From: Ideonella paludis
Lineage (GTDB): Bacteria > Pseudomonadota > Gammaproteobacteria > Burkholderiales > Burkholderiaceae_C
Direction of reading: 5' to 3'
Assembly: GCF_018069865.1 (NCBI RefSeq)
Contig: NZ_JAGQDG010000001.1
Span: 496,001 to 560,000, forward strand
Length of the DNA stretch: 64,000 nucleotides
Shown here: one piece after another, positions 1 to 8,745 of the stretch
Layout of the letters: the number at the start of each line of letters is the position of its first letter
How positions within the stretch are numbered: the stretch's first letter is position 1
Position numbers and translations under genes: made by a program
Notes under the pieces: model-generated
The model's database searches: none
Told to the model about the DNA's origin: nothing
The model's input: only the letters and a program-made list of their open reading frames with translations

Positions 1-696
1 CTCAATGAGAACCTGGCAGAGTTGTTCCGGCAGGCGCTAGAGGCCAAGAACCCAGATGATCGAGCGTTAGCTTTCTGGGTAGGCTCGCATTGCTCGGGAT
101 TCGCATTCGGCGAGGCGAATGCTCCAGTGTCTGAGGAGGACTTGATGACCTCCTATGGTTTACAAGCTGATCAGGCCAAGAAGATATTGGAGCGCCGGAC
201 GGCAGCGAGAAGTCAGATGAAAAGGCTTTGCAGCACGGGTGACGCAAGCGGCTTCTTTGATGCGCTGAAGAATCTCAGCAAACCAGGGGCACCGTCGACC
301 GGGATCATCATGACGCGGATTGAGGGACTGAACAATGCGGATGGGCTGTATAGGCAACAGCATATCCAAGCGCTTACACAGATGTTGGCCTCACCGAGCC
401 AATACCCAGCCCAATTCGACCGATGGCTCGACTCTCCGGGCTTCTCAAAAGTAGCAAAGAACATCGGGGTGCCGACTGGTGCCGTGTCCTTCATTGGCGA
501 CGCACTCATGGCCCGCTTTGGCCTAGAGCAAATGTTGAACTACCGGAGAACGCGGCGGTGCATCGGATTCTTCAGATGCTTCACCGCCAACGAACTGCCA
601 GAAGCTCAGCAGACCACCGTGGAAGCTGCTGCTGATCAGCTAGAGATGCTGATCCGCACCCAACGCTGGGATGTCCTCGTGGCACAAGGGGACTGA
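1..696 (+). CDS. Hypothetical protein, 5' end outside window
   Basis: The frame is open from the first base of the window to a TGA at 694-696, so the true start probably lies upstream; an internal TTG at 22 is the first in-window start. I do not recognise the protein. The visible 231 codons are mostly helical and hydrophilic, with no signal peptide or membrane segment. It has two Cys in the middle (a WVGSHCSGF stretch near the start and a RRCIGFFRC stretch near residue 190). Base composition is less GC-rich than the genes that follow, which hints at a different origin. It reads toward the convergent methyltransferase gene. Confidence 0.6.
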   Translation, partial: LNENLAELFRQALEAKNPDDRALAFWVGSHCSGFAFGEANAPVSEEDLMTSYGLQADQAKKILERRTAARSQMKRLCSTGDASGFFDALKNLSKPGAPSTGIIMTRIEGLNNADGLYRQQHIQALTQMLASPSQYPAQFDRWLDSPGFSKVAKNIGVPTGAVSFIGDALMARFGLEQMLNYRRTRRCIGFFRCFTANELPEAQQTTVEAAADQLEMLIRTQRWDVLVAQGD

Positions 697-846
697 ACAC
701 CATTGAATCGCAACAGGCTTTGAAGACAGTCCCCTGCAAGACCCTTTGGATGCGTGTCGCTAAGGCGTGTCGGGATAAAGGGGCCGTTTACGCAGCGCTA
801 CTGCGCTGCTCCACCCCAGCATGAAGACACGGACGCTGAGCGCCCT

Positions 847-2253
847 TCACTGCGCCCCGTCTTCTCCACCCTTGCGATTGCCCCCCGCCACCATGTCAAA
901 GCGGAACATGCGGCATTCGATGGCGCCGTTCCACAAGGGCACGCGGCGGCTTTCTTTGAGGCGCATCAGGCTGGGCAGCTTGGGCTCTGGCGTCAGCACC
1001 CACGCGGTCCAGCCGGTGTATTGCTTTTTCCAGTGGGCCGCAAGGCGGGCGTAGAAGTCGCTGGCGTCGGCTGCGCCTTCGAAGGCTTCGCCGCCGTCTT
1101 GACGCGGTGCGGGTTGGCGCTCGCGGGCATAGCGGTCGCCATAACGATCCTCTTCACGCGGCGCATAGGCTTGTGAGCCTTGGCCCTTGGGCGCAATGCG
1201 CTCGCCGTAGGGTGGGTTCATCAGCAGGGTGCCGCGCTCGGCAGGGCAGGGGCGCTGCAAGGCGTCGGCCGTTTTGAACTCGATGGCCCCGGCTACCCCA
1301 GCGCGCTCGGCGTTGCGGGTGGCAAAGTCGGTCATGCGGAAGCTGACATCACCGGCCCAGATGGGCACGGCGGGGGCGTGGATGGCGTCTTGCGCTTGCT
1401 CGCGCAGGCGTCGCCAGGCGGGCAGGTGCTCGCGGAAGGGCAGCAGGCGCTCAAACGCGAAAGCGCGGTTCAGGCCGGGGGCAATGCCGCAGGCCACTTG
1501 GGCGGCTTCGATGGCAATGGTGCCGGCACCGCAGCAGGGGTCGAGCAGGCCGCCGTCTTGTTCGCGGCCGTGCCAGCCCGCCGCAGCCAGCATGGCGGCA
1601 GCCAGGGTTTCTTTGAGTGGGGCCTCGCCTTTGACTTCGCGCCAGCCTCGCTTGAACAAGGCCTCGCCTGAGAGGTCCACGCTCAAGGTGGCGTGCTCGG
1701 GGCCGAGGTGCAGCACCAGCGATAAATCGGGCCGGTAGGTGTCCACGCTGGGGCGCTCGCCGCACAGCTCGCGCAGGTGGTCGCAGACCGCGTCTTTGAT
1801 GCGCAGCGACGCAAAGTTCAGGCTGCGCAGCGGCGAGCGATAGGCCGAGGTGTCCACACGCAGGGTTTGGCGCGGGGTGATCCAGGCCTCCCAGCGCACA
1901 CCACGCGCGATGTCGTAGAGGTGGTGCTCGTCTTCATAGCGGCCCGAAGCCACTTGCCACAGCACGCGCTGGGCCAGGCGGCTGCCGAGGTTCAGGCGCA
2001 TGGCGGTCTCAACGGCCGCGCTGGCGGGTGGGTCGATGTAGACCCCGCCCCGGCTGGCTTCGATCACCATGCCTTGGGGCAAGAGGCGCGCGCACTCTTC
2101 CGCCAAGAAAGGCTCGACACCGGCCGCACAGGGCAGGAACAGCGAGCCCCCGGGCGGCGGCTCGACCCGCTCTGGGCGGTAGGAGCCGGGCGCGTTAGCC
2201 TCGCGGGGAATGCGGCGGGGGCCACCGGGCGGGCGGGTAGGAGGTGCGGTCAT
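847..2253 (-). CDS. THUMP-domain class I RNA methyltransferase (RlmL N-terminal-like)
   Basis: This is a SAM-dependent RNA methyltransferase of the THUMP family, probably making N2-methylguanosine in 23S rRNA like the N-terminal half of RlmL/YcbY. About residues 30-190 form the ferredoxin-like/THUMP part. The Rossmann part carries the SAM loop LLDPCCGAGT near residue 236 and the catalytic MNPPYGERI motif near residue 345, the signature of exocyclic-amine guanine methylation. I chose the ATG at 2253 (MTAPP) rather than a further upstream start at 2301, because 2253 lies just past the rpoN stop while the upstream start would overlap rpoN. It follows rpoN by 16 bp and is probably co-transcribed with it. 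The exact rRNA position modified cannot be read from sequence. Confidence 0.9.
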   Translation of the reverse strand: MTAPPTRPPGGPRRIPREANAPGSYRPERVEPPPGGSLFLPCAAGVEPFLAEECARLLPQGMVIEASRGGVYIDPPASAAVETAMRLNLGSRLAQRVLWQVASGRYEDEHHLYDIARGVRWEAWITPRQTLRVDTSAYRSPLRSLNFASLRIKDAVCDHLRELCGERPSVDTYRPDLSLVLHLGPEHATLSVDLSGEALFKRGWREVKGEAPLKETLAAAMLAAAGWHGREQDGGLLDPCCGAGTIAIEAAQVACGIAPGLNRAFAFERLLPFREHLPAWRRLREQAQDAIHAPAVPIWAGDVSFRMTDFATRNAERAGVAGAIEFKTADALQRPCPAERGTLLMNPPYGERIAPKGQGSQAYAPREEDRYGDRYARERQPAPRQDGGEAFEGAADASDFYARLAAHWKKQYTGWTAWVLTPEPKLPSLMRLKESRRVPLWNGAIECRMFRFDMVAGGNRKGGEDGAQ

Positions 2254-2269
2254 GTCGAGGTAGCGTGGC

Positions 2270-3802
2270 TCAAAGAGCCTTGCGCAGGTTGGCGGGCGCA
2301 ATCTTCAGCGCCTCGCGGTATTTGGCCACGGTGCGGCGGGCGACCTGGATGCCTTGCTCTTCGAGCATGTCGGCGATCTGGCTGTCGGAGAGCGGCTTGG
2401 TGGGCGACTCGGAGGCCACGAACTGCTTGATCAGCGCCCGCACCGCCGTGCTGGACGCATTGCCACCGGCCTCGGTGTTGAGCGAAGAGCCGAAGAAGTA
2501 CTTCAGCTCAAACGTGCCTTGAGGCGTGGCCATGTATTTGGCCGTGGTCACGCGCGAGACGGTGGACTCATGCAGGCCCAGCTCATCGGCAATCTCGCGC
2601 AGCACCAGGGGCTTCATGGCGATTTCGCCATGGGTGAAGAAGTTCTTCTGCCGCTCGACAATGGCTTGGCTGACGCGCTGAATGGTCTCAAAACGCTGCT
2701 GGATATTGCGGATGAACCAGCGTGCTTCTTGCAAGCGCGTGGCCAAGCCGCTGTTGTTGCCGCCGCGCTGGCCGCGGATGGCCTGGGCATAGAGGTCGCT
2801 GATGCGAAGCTTGGGCATCACGTCGGGGTTGAGCATCACGCGCCACTGGCGGCCGGCCTTGACCACGATCACGTCCGGGATGACCACCAAGCTTTCGGCC
2901 GGCACAAAGGGGCGGCCGGGCTTGGGCTCGCAATGCACGATGAGCTGCTGCGCGGCCTTCACGGTGGCCTCGTCCACGCCGGTGGCGGCGGCCAGCTTTT
3001 TCAAGTCGCGGCGGGCCAGCAGCTCCAAGTGTTCGGCCGCAATCTTCAGCGCACAGGCACGCGGCCCGCTGGGCGGGTGTTGCAACAGTTGCAGCTTCAA
3101 GCACTCGGCCAGGTTAGCCGCGCCCACGCCGCAGGGCTCCATGCTTTGCAGCCACTTCAGGCCGCAGCGCAATTGGCTCAGGAGGTTGTCGCGGCCCTCT
3201 TCGTCGGTAATCTCCAAGTAGTTGGCGACGCGCTCGGCAATGTCTTCTAACGATCCATCTAAGTAGCCGTCTTCATCGAGCGACTCAATCAGCACCTCCA
3301 CCGCGGCGGCGTCTTCAGCATCCAGGCGCATGCCGCGCAGCTGCAGGCGCAGATGGTCTTGCAGCGTGGGGCCTGAATGGTCGCGCTCGGTGGGCTCGAA
3401 GTCGTCATCACCCGAGCCGCTGCCAGCGTTGCTGGGCAGCTCGCGAATGCCATCAAAGTCGTCGCGCTCGGTGCCGTTTTCCCAGTCGTCGCGGCTGGTG
3501 GTGCCAAAGTCGGCGCTGTCAATGCCGCCATCGTCGCTGCCGCTGGCGGTGGGCTCGCTGCCCACGGCCTCGCCCGCGCTTTCATCGCGCCGCTCTTCGC
3601 TGCTGGGGGCGCTGGGCGCGGCAGGCGTGTAGTCTTGCACCGGGCCTTCGTCGTCCGGCTCCAAAAACGGGTTTTGCTCCAGCATCTGCTCCACCTCTTG
3701 GTGCAGCTCCAGCGTGCTGAGCTGCAACAGCCGAATCGACTGCTGCAACTGCGGCGTCAGCGCCAGATGCTGAGACAGGCGGACCTGTAAGGTGGGCTTC
3801 AT
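2270..3802 (-). CDS. rpoN: RNA polymerase sigma-54 factor RpoN
   Basis: Sigma-54 directs transcription of nitrogen and other enhancer-dependent genes from -24/-12 promoters. The N-terminal region I is textbook (Gln/Leu-rich, LTPQLQQSIRLLQ, residues 16-28). An acidic, low-complexity region II runs from about 50 to 150. The core-binding and HTH regions follow, and the RpoN box ARRTVAKYRE lies at about 488-497 of 510 residues. Length is normal. It follows lptB on the same strand after a 150-bp gap holding a GC hairpin. In many relatives the next genes are hpf, ptsN and hprK; here a methyltransferase follows instead. Confidence 0.98.
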   Translation of the reverse strand: MKPTLQVRLSQHLALTPQLQQSIRLLQLSTLELHQEVEQMLEQNPFLEPDDEGPVQDYTPAAPSAPSSEERRDESAGEAVGSEPTASGSDDGGIDSADFGTTSRDDWENGTERDDFDGIRELPSNAGSGSGDDDFEPTERDHSGPTLQDHLRLQLRGMRLDAEDAAAVEVLIESLDEDGYLDGSLEDIAERVANYLEITDEEGRDNLLSQLRCGLKWLQSMEPCGVGAANLAECLKLQLLQHPPSGPRACALKIAAEHLELLARRDLKKLAAATGVDEATVKAAQQLIVHCEPKPGRPFVPAESLVVIPDVIVVKAGRQWRVMLNPDVMPKLRISDLYAQAIRGQRGGNNSGLATRLQEARWFIRNIQQRFETIQRVSQAIVERQKNFFTHGEIAMKPLVLREIADELGLHESTVSRVTTAKYMATPQGTFELKYFFGSSLNTEAGGNASSTAVRALIKQFVASESPTKPLSDSQIADMLEEQGIQVARRTVAKYREALKIAPANLRKAL

Positions 3803-3902
3803 GAGCGATGCGACCTACAAACAGCGAGGTCAGATGCCACAGCGTTGAAGCGGGGGGCAGACAACAGCGCCGCAGCGCCGGGCCGCCCCCAAGCAAGGCG
3901 CT

Positions 3903-3919
3903 GGCCCCCTCGGGGGGCC
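3903..3919. repeat. GC hairpin between lptB and rpoN
   Basis: A perfect 7-bp inverted repeat, GGCCCCC and GGGGGCC, is separated by TCG. It sits in the 150-bp gap between the lptB stop and the rpoN start. There is no T-run on either side, so it is not a standard intrinsic terminator. Similar CCCCC/GGGGG intergenic palindromes are common in Burkholderiales genomes. Confidence 0.6.
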
Positions 3920-3952
3920 GGGACAACAAGGTTGGACCGGGGGGCGCTCATG

Positions 3953-4717
3953 TCACATGCGGAAGTGTTCACCGAGGTACACGCGGCGCACGTCCGGGTT
4001 CTCGATGATGACGTCCGGCGTGCCCTCGGCCAGCACCGCGCCTTCGCTGATGATGTAGGCGCGGTCGCAGATGCCCAGGGTCTCGCGCACGTTGTGGTCG
4101 GTGATCAGCACGCCAATGCCGCGCGCTTTGAGAAAGCCGATGATGCGTTGGATCTCGATCACCGCAATCGGGTCGACGCCGGCAAAAGGCTCGTCCAGCA
4201 AGATGAAGCGCGGCTGGGTGGCGAGCGCCCGGGCAATCTCCACGCGGCGGCGCTCACCACCAGAGAGCGCAGGCGCGGGGGAGTCGCGCAGGCCCGTCAG
4301 GCTCAGGTCGTGGAGCAGGCCATCCAACTGGGCTTGAATCTCAGCCGCGGGCAGCGGCCGGCCATTGGGGCCAATCTGCAACTCCAGCACCGCGCGGATG
4401 TTTTCATCCACCGTCAGCTTGCGAAAGATCGAGGCCTCTTGCGGCAGGTAAGACAGCCCCAAGCGCGAGCGCTGGTGGATGGGCATGCGGTGCACCGGCG
4501 TGCCGTCAATATGGATGGTGCCGGCATCACAGCGCACCAAGCCCACCACCATGTAGAAGGTGGTGGTCTTGCCTGCGCCGTTGGGGCCCAGCAAGCCAAC
4601 CACCTCACCCGCACCCACTTCCAGATGCACCTTTTGCACCACCGTGCGGGCGCCATAGCTCTTCCTCAGCCCCTCGGCCCGCAAGAGGCTGGGGGCTGCT
4701 GCCGGCGCGGTGCTCAT
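3953..4717 (-). CDS. lptB: LPS export ABC transporter ATP-binding protein LptB
   Basis: LptB is the ATPase that powers LptFG extraction of lipopolysaccharide from the inner membrane. Visible motifs are Walker [10 protein letters not shown] (about 44-52), the ABC signature [10 protein letters not shown] (151-160) and Walker [14 protein letters not shown] (171-183), followed by the switch His in [10 protein letters not shown]. The 254-residue length fits the family, with a slightly longer N-terminus. Its ATG overlaps the lptA stop by 4 bp (ATGA), so the two genes are translationally coupled. Confidence 0.97.
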   Translation of the reverse strand: MSTAPAAAPSLLRAEGLRKSYGARTVVQKVHLEVGAGEVVGLLGPNGAGKTTTFYMVVGLVRCDAGTIHIDGTPVHRMPIHQRSRLGLSYLPQEASIFRKLTVDENIRAVLELQIGPNGRPLPAAEIQAQLDGLLHDLSLTGLRDSPAPALSGGERRRVEIARALATQPRFILLDEPFAGVDPIAVIEIQRIIGFLKARGIGVLITDHNVRETLGICDRAYIISEGAVLAEGTPDVIIENPDVRRVYLGEHFRM

Positions 4718-5301
4718 CGTGAGGCCCCAGAGGCTGCAGAGGCCGCAGGCTCGGCGGGAGACTCCCGCGGCACAAACACCAACCGGGCTCGGCCCGGTGC
4801 GCCTGTGGCCGTGGTGCCGCCTTCAAAGGTGATGGTGTCGGCCCGCTGGTCATAGACGATGGCCGAGGCACTGGCCTCGTCCGACGCCGCCCCAGCGCGC
4901 AGCAGACGCAGCTTGGCATTGCCGATCAGGCGCACGCGCTCGGTGGCGCCGTCGTATTCAATGCGGTCGGCCTGGCCTTCGATGAACTCTTCAACCTTGT
5001 CGCGCTTTTGGCGGAACACCGCCAAACGGCCCGAGCCTGCTTGGGCGGTGGCCAGGTAGCGCCCGGCGGCGTCTTCTTTGATTTCCATGCGGTCTGCACG
5101 GATCAAGAGCGTGCCTTGGCTGACCGAGACATTGCCCTGCAAGGTGGTGGTCTTCTTGGCCAAGTCCACCGACACGGCCTTCTGGTTGTCGCTCTCCACC
5201 ACCAAGGGCTTGGTGCGGTCGGCCTTTTCAGCCCAGGCTGAGCCCGCAGCAGCGGTCCAGACAGCCAAGGCCAGCAACAAGCGAGAGGATGGGCGGGTCA
5301 T
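4714..5301 (-). CDS. lptA: LPS transport periplasmic protein LptA
   Basis: LptA forms the periplasmic bridge that carries lipopolysaccharide from LptC to LptD. The protein has a Sec signal peptide ending near AWA (about residue 24) and an OstA/LptA beta-jellyroll core with repeated short beta motifs ([21 protein letters not shown], about 54-74, then [11 protein letters not shown]). At 195 residues it is normal in size, with an Ala/Ser-rich tail. It overlaps lptB. LptC, its usual immediate upstream neighbour, is not here but at 60708-61421, so this gene must rely on another promoter in the 100-bp gap shared with ureD. Confidence 0.93.
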   Translation of the reverse strand: MTRPSSRLLLALAVWTAAAGSAWAEKADRTKPLVVESDNQKAVSVDLAKKTTTLQGNVSVSQGTLLIRADRMEIKEDAAGRYLATAQAGSGRLAVFRQKRDKVEEFIEGQADRIEYDGATERVRLIGNAKLRLLRAGAASDEASASAIVYDQRADTITFEGGTTATGAPGRARLVFVPRESPAEPAASAASGASR

Positions 5302-5313
5302 GAAAATGGGTAA

Positions 5314-5327
5314 GGCACGAAAGTTGC
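5314..5327 (+). promoter_or_regulatory. Sigma-54 (-24/-12) promoter for ureD
   Basis: The sequence AAGGCACGAAAGTTGCAT matches the sigma-54 consensus TGGCACG-N4-TTGCW at all but the first base. The invariant GG (5314-5315) and GC (5326-5327) are exactly 10 bp apart. Transcription would start near 5339, leaving a leader of about 60 nt before the ureD ATG at 5402. This fits NtrC-type nitrogen control of urea use. No enhancer site was identified. Confidence 0.7.
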
Positions 5328-5401
5328 ATAGGATTCTAATGGCCTGAGCTTCCCATGCCCAAGTTCTTCAACGATTCCCTCCGGCCCCTGCGCTGACCTC
5401 T

Positions 5402-6238
5402 ATGCCCTGGCTCGCCACCCTCGACCTGCGCTACACCCTGGACGCCCAAGGCCGCACCATCAGCCAAGAGCAACACAGCGGCCCGATGCGGGTGTTGCAA
5501 CGCCTCTACCCAGAAGGCCCGGCCCTGGCCCAGCATGTGCTGCTGCACCCGCCCGGCGGCCTGGTGGCAGGCGACAGCCTGACCCTGAGCGTGCACCTGG
5601 CCGCCCAGAGCCAAGCGCTGATCACGACGCCAGGGGCGGCGCGTTTTTATCGCAGCGAGGGCGAGCCCGCCCTGCAAGCCGTGCACCTGCACCTGGCCGA
5701 GGGCGCGCAGCTGGAGTGGCTGCCCATGGAGACCCTGGCCTACCCTGGCTGCAAGGGCCGCAACGCGCTGACCATGCACCTGGCCCCCGGTGCGCGCCTG
5801 CTGGGCTGGGACGTGCTGGCCCTGGGCCTGCCGGCCGCCGAGCAGCCCTTTCTCCACGGCGACATCCACCAGCATCTGCAGTGGCCCGGCGTGTGGCTGG
5901 AGCATGGCCAGATCAACGCCCAGGACCAGGCCCTGATGCACGGCCCCACCGGCTTGGCCGGCCACAGCACCCTGGGCACCTTGTGGCTGGCCAGCGGCAG
6001 CCCCTGGACCGAGGCCGAGCGCGAAGCCCTGTTGGACGCTGCCCGCAGCGTGTTGGGCCAAGCGCCGCACAGCAGCCTTCTGTGTGGCGCCACCTCGCCC
6101 GACCCGCGCCTCATCGTGCTGCGCGCCGTGGCTCACCAAGTCGAGCCCCTGATGAACGCCCTGCGCGCCGTGCGCCTGGCCTGGCGGCCCATGGCGCTGG
6201 GGCGGGCGGCGGTGGAGCCGCGGGTGTGGCGGATGTGA
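5402..6238 (+). CDS. ureD: Urease accessory protein UreD (UreH)
   Basis: UreD binds the urease apoenzyme and, with UreF and UreG, helps deliver nickel to the active site. Family hallmarks are LHPPGGLVAGDSL (about 50-62), TTPGAARFYRS (80-90) and LPMETLAYPG (near 109). At 278 residues it is normal. It stands alone on the plus strand. The rest of the urease genes start at 18082, separated by a block of opposite-strand genes, which is unusual because ureD normally abuts ureA. A sigma-54 promoter lies about 75 bp upstream. Confidence 0.96.
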   Translation: MPWLATLDLRYTLDAQGRTISQEQHSGPMRVLQRLYPEGPALAQHVLLHPPGGLVAGDSLTLSVHLAAQSQALITTPGAARFYRSEGEPALQAVHLHLAEGAQLEWLPMETLAYPGCKGRNALTMHLAPGARLLGWDVLALGLPAAEQPFLHGDIHQHLQWPGVWLEHGQINAQDQALMHGPTGLAGHSTLGTLWLASGSPWTEAEREALLDAARSVLGQAPHSSLLCGATSPDPRLIVLRAVAHQVEPLMNALRAVRLAWRPMALGRAAVEPRVWRM

Positions 6239-6253
6239 AAAGCCGGTGCCCCC

Positions 6254-7081
6254 TCAGGGCTCCTTCACGCCTTGAGCCTCTGCCCAGGTGAACTCAGGAC
6301 GGTTTTCACAGGCCGGTGACCCCGGGTTCGCACGGCATTGCGCAGCCACTAAGCCGCTGTTGGGGGCATACATCAAGGGGTCAAACTGACCTGTTGAGGA
6401 CTGCAAAAACGTCCGCGGCCCACCCGCGTCAGCGGGGACCATCAGTCCAACACCCACCATCACCAGCGTCTTGCCCTTGCGCGCATTGATCGTCACCGGC
6501 ATGCCAAACTGGCTGGCATCGGCATAGAGCACGGCATAGCTCGCCCCCGCAGGCCGCCGGGCGACCCAGCCCACCTCCTGAAACTCGCCGCCTTCGCGAA
6601 ACACCACCGGCCGCGCCGCCACACCCTCGGCCAGCACTTGTTTAGCGGCATCCAACCAGACCAAGCGCGGCGCAATCACCCGTTTCTCACCAAAGGGCGA
6701 TTGAGGTGAATAGATGCCTGTGCGGCACTCAGAGTCACGCCGATGCCCGTCCCCCGCATTGGCCGGCATCAAGACGAGCTGCTTCTGCTTGAACTCGGTC
6801 AGATCGAGCGCTGCAAAGCGGCTGCGGCCCGTTGGAAAGTCATAGCTGGGCGCTTCAGGCCCGACTGTCAGGGGCTCGGACGGCTTGGGCTTGGTGAAGC
6901 TCATGCCTGCATAAGACGTACAGCAAGGCTTCGACTTGGCCAAGCTTTCCTCTAAGGCCACATCATTGATCGTCCCGGCACGACAACCCGGACGATTGCT
7001 GTCATTCATCGGGCCGCCAAGGCTGGCACACCCTCCCATCAACACGACAGACACGCCCAACGCAACAAACGAAAACCTCAT
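6254..7081 (-). CDS. Putative lipoprotein, MalM-like
   Basis: The start is taken as the ATG six bases after a clear AGGAGG. The protein opens with a lipoprotein signal: charged MRF, a hydrophobic run, then the lipobox LMGGC. The mature part has a CCTSYAGM motif and a later FPTGRSRFAALDL segment. These resemble the maltose-operon periplasmic protein MalM, but the similarity is recalled and unverified. The gene is convergent with ureD and lies downstream of urtE after a 68-bp gap. A role in urea metabolism is not evident from sequence. Confidence 0.75.
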   Translation of the reverse strand: MRFSFVALGVSVVLMGGCASLGGPMNDSNRPGCRAGTINDVALEESLAKSKPCCTSYAGMSFTKPKPSEPLTVGPEAPSYDFPTGRSRFAALDLTEFKQKQLVLMPANAGDGHRRDSECRTGIYSPQSPFGEKRVIAPRLVWLDAAKQVLAEGVAARPVVFREGGEFQEVGWVARRPAGASYAVLYADASQFGMPVTINARKGKTLVMVGVGLMVPADAGGPRTFLQSSTGQFDPLMYAPNSGLVAAQCRANPGSPACENRPEFTWAEAQGVKEP

Positions 7082-7149
7082 CACCAACCTCCTCTGTTTT
7101 GGAGTGGTGATTTTGCCCGCCTACACCCCGCCTTAAGGGATCTCGCCCT

Positions 7150-7854
7150 TCAAATTGCCAAGCGCCCCCGCACCCCTTCGGCCTCCATGTCCCGGCCCCG
7201 GCCGCGCTGCACCACCTCGCCACGCTCCATCACCAGGTAGTGGTCGGCCAGCTCGGCGGCGAAGTCGTAGAACTGCTCCACCAGCACCACGGCCATGCGC
7301 TCGCCGCGCCAGCCCACATCGGCCAAGCGGCGCAGCACGCGGCCGATGTCCTTGATGATGCTGGGCTGGATGCCTTCGGTGGGCTCATCCAAGATCAACA
7401 CCCGGGGCCCGGCGGCCAAGGCGCGGGCAATGGCGAGCTGCTGCTGCTGGCCGCCAGAGAGATCGCCGCCGCGGCGGTGCAACATCTGCTTCAACACCGG
7501 GAACAGCTCAAACAGCTCATGCGGAATCGGCTCGCGGCCTGACTTGGGGGCCAGGCCCATGCGCAGGTTCTCTTCGACCGTGAGGCGGCCAAAGATCTCG
7601 CGGCCTTGGGGCACATAGCCCACACCGGCGCGGGCGCGCTCATAGGGTGGCGCATGGGTGATGTCGCGTTGGCCTAAGCGCACACTGCCGCTCTTGACGG
7701 GCACCACGCCCATCAGGCTTTTGAGCAGCGTGGTTTTGCCCACGCCATTGCGGCCCAAAATGACGGTGATGGCGCCGGCCGGGGCCTCCAGGCTCACACC
7801 ACGCAGGATGTGCGAGCCGCCGTAATACTGGTGAAGTTGTTCGACCTTGAGCAT
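7150..7854 (-). CDS. urtE: Urea ABC transporter ATP-binding subunit UrtE
   Basis: UrtE is one of the two ATPases of the high-affinity urea importer UrtABCDE, a branched-chain-amino-acid-type ABC system. It shows Walker A LGRNGVGKTT (about 34-43), signature LSGGQQQQLAIARAL, and Walker B ILDEPTEGIQPSI. The TEGIQPSIIKDI stretch is characteristic of UrtE rather than LivF. At 234 residues it is standard length. It is last in the urtABCDE operon, 6 bp after urtD. Confidence 0.97.
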   Translation of the reverse strand: MLKVEQLHQYYGGSHILRGVSLEAPAGAITVILGRNGVGKTTLLKSLMGVVPVKSGSVRLGQRDITHAPPYERARAGVGYVPQGREIFGRLTVEENLRMGLAPKSGREPIPHELFELFPVLKQMLHRRGGDLSGGQQQQLAIARALAAGPRVLILDEPTEGIQPSIIKDIGRVLRRLADVGWRGERMAVVLVEQFYDFAAELADHYLVMERGEVVQRGRGRDMEAEGVRGRLAI

Positions 7855-7860
7855 GCTGCG

Positions 7861-8745
7861 TCATCTCCCCAAATAGACTTCGACGACCTTGTCGTTGGCC
7901 TGCACTTGGTCCAACCGCCCCTCGGCCAGCACGCTGCCCTCGTGCAGCACCGTGACCTTTTTGAAGCCCTGGGTCAGCGTGGCGACAAAGCTCATGTCGT
8001 GCTCCACCACCACCAAGGAGTGCTTGCCTTCCAGGGTCAAGAACAGCTCGGCCGTGCGTTCGGTTTCTTCATCGGTCATGCCAGCCACCGGCTCATCCAG
8101 CAGCAGCAGCTTGGGCTCTTGCATCAGCAGCATGCCGATCTCCAGCCACTGCTTTTGGCCGTGGCTCAAGAGTCCGGCTTGCAGGTCCGCCAAGCGGCGC
8201 AGGTGGGTGAGCTGCAGCACCTCGGCCATGCGGTCGAGATCCGCACTGTTGAGCTTGGCGCGCAAGCTGGCCCGCGCACGACGGTCGGCTTTGAGGGCCA
8301 GCTCCAGGTTCTCAAACACACTGAGTGGCTCAAAGACCGTGGGCTTCTGAAACTTGCGGCCAATGCCGATCTGCGCGATCTCGTTCTCGCGCAAGCGCAG
8401 CAAATCGATGTTGGCGCCGAAGCTGGCACTGCCTTGTTGGGGCCGAGTCTTGCCGGTGATCACATCCATCATCGTGGTCTTGCCCGCGCCATTGGGGCCG
8501 ATGATGCAACGCAGCTCGCCCACGTCCACCGTCAGGCTCAGTTGGTTCAGCGCCTTGAAGCCGTCGAAGCTGACGGTGATGTCTTCCAGGTAGAGCGCCA
8601 CACCATGCGCAAAGTCAGGCTGCCCGCTGGCCAGCACGCGGCCAAAGGCGGCCTCGCGGTCACCCGAGCGCGTGGCTTTGGGCGGCATGGCCGCCGAATG
8701 GGCCTCGCGCTGGCGGGCACCGGCTTCCAAGAGTTCGGGGGTCAT
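7861..8745 (-). CDS. urtD: Urea ABC transporter ATP-binding subunit UrtD
   Basis: This is the second ATPase of the urea importer. Walker A is [11 protein letters not shown] (about 81-91), followed by the UrtD-typical DVITGKTRP. The signature region has His in place of the usual second Gly (LSHGQKQWLEIG), which is normal for UrtD, then LLLLDEPVAGMTDEET. The first 50 residues are a poorly conserved extension, so the true start could be internal. Its ATG overlaps the urtC stop by 4 bp. Confidence 0.97.
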   Translation of the reverse strand: MTPELLEAGARQREAHSAAMPPKATRSGDREAAFGRVLASGQPDFAHGVALYLEDITVSFDGFKALNQLSLTVDVGELRCIIGPNGAGKTTMMDVITGKTRPQQGSASFGANIDLLRLRENEIAQIGIGRKFQKPTVFEPLSVFENLELALKADRRARASLRAKLNSADLDRMAEVLQLTHLRRLADLQAGLLSHGQKQWLEIGMLLMQEPKLLLLDEPVAGMTDEETERTAELFLTLEGKHSLVVVEHDMSFVATLTQGFKKVTVLHEGSVLAEGRLDQVQANDKVVEVYLGR

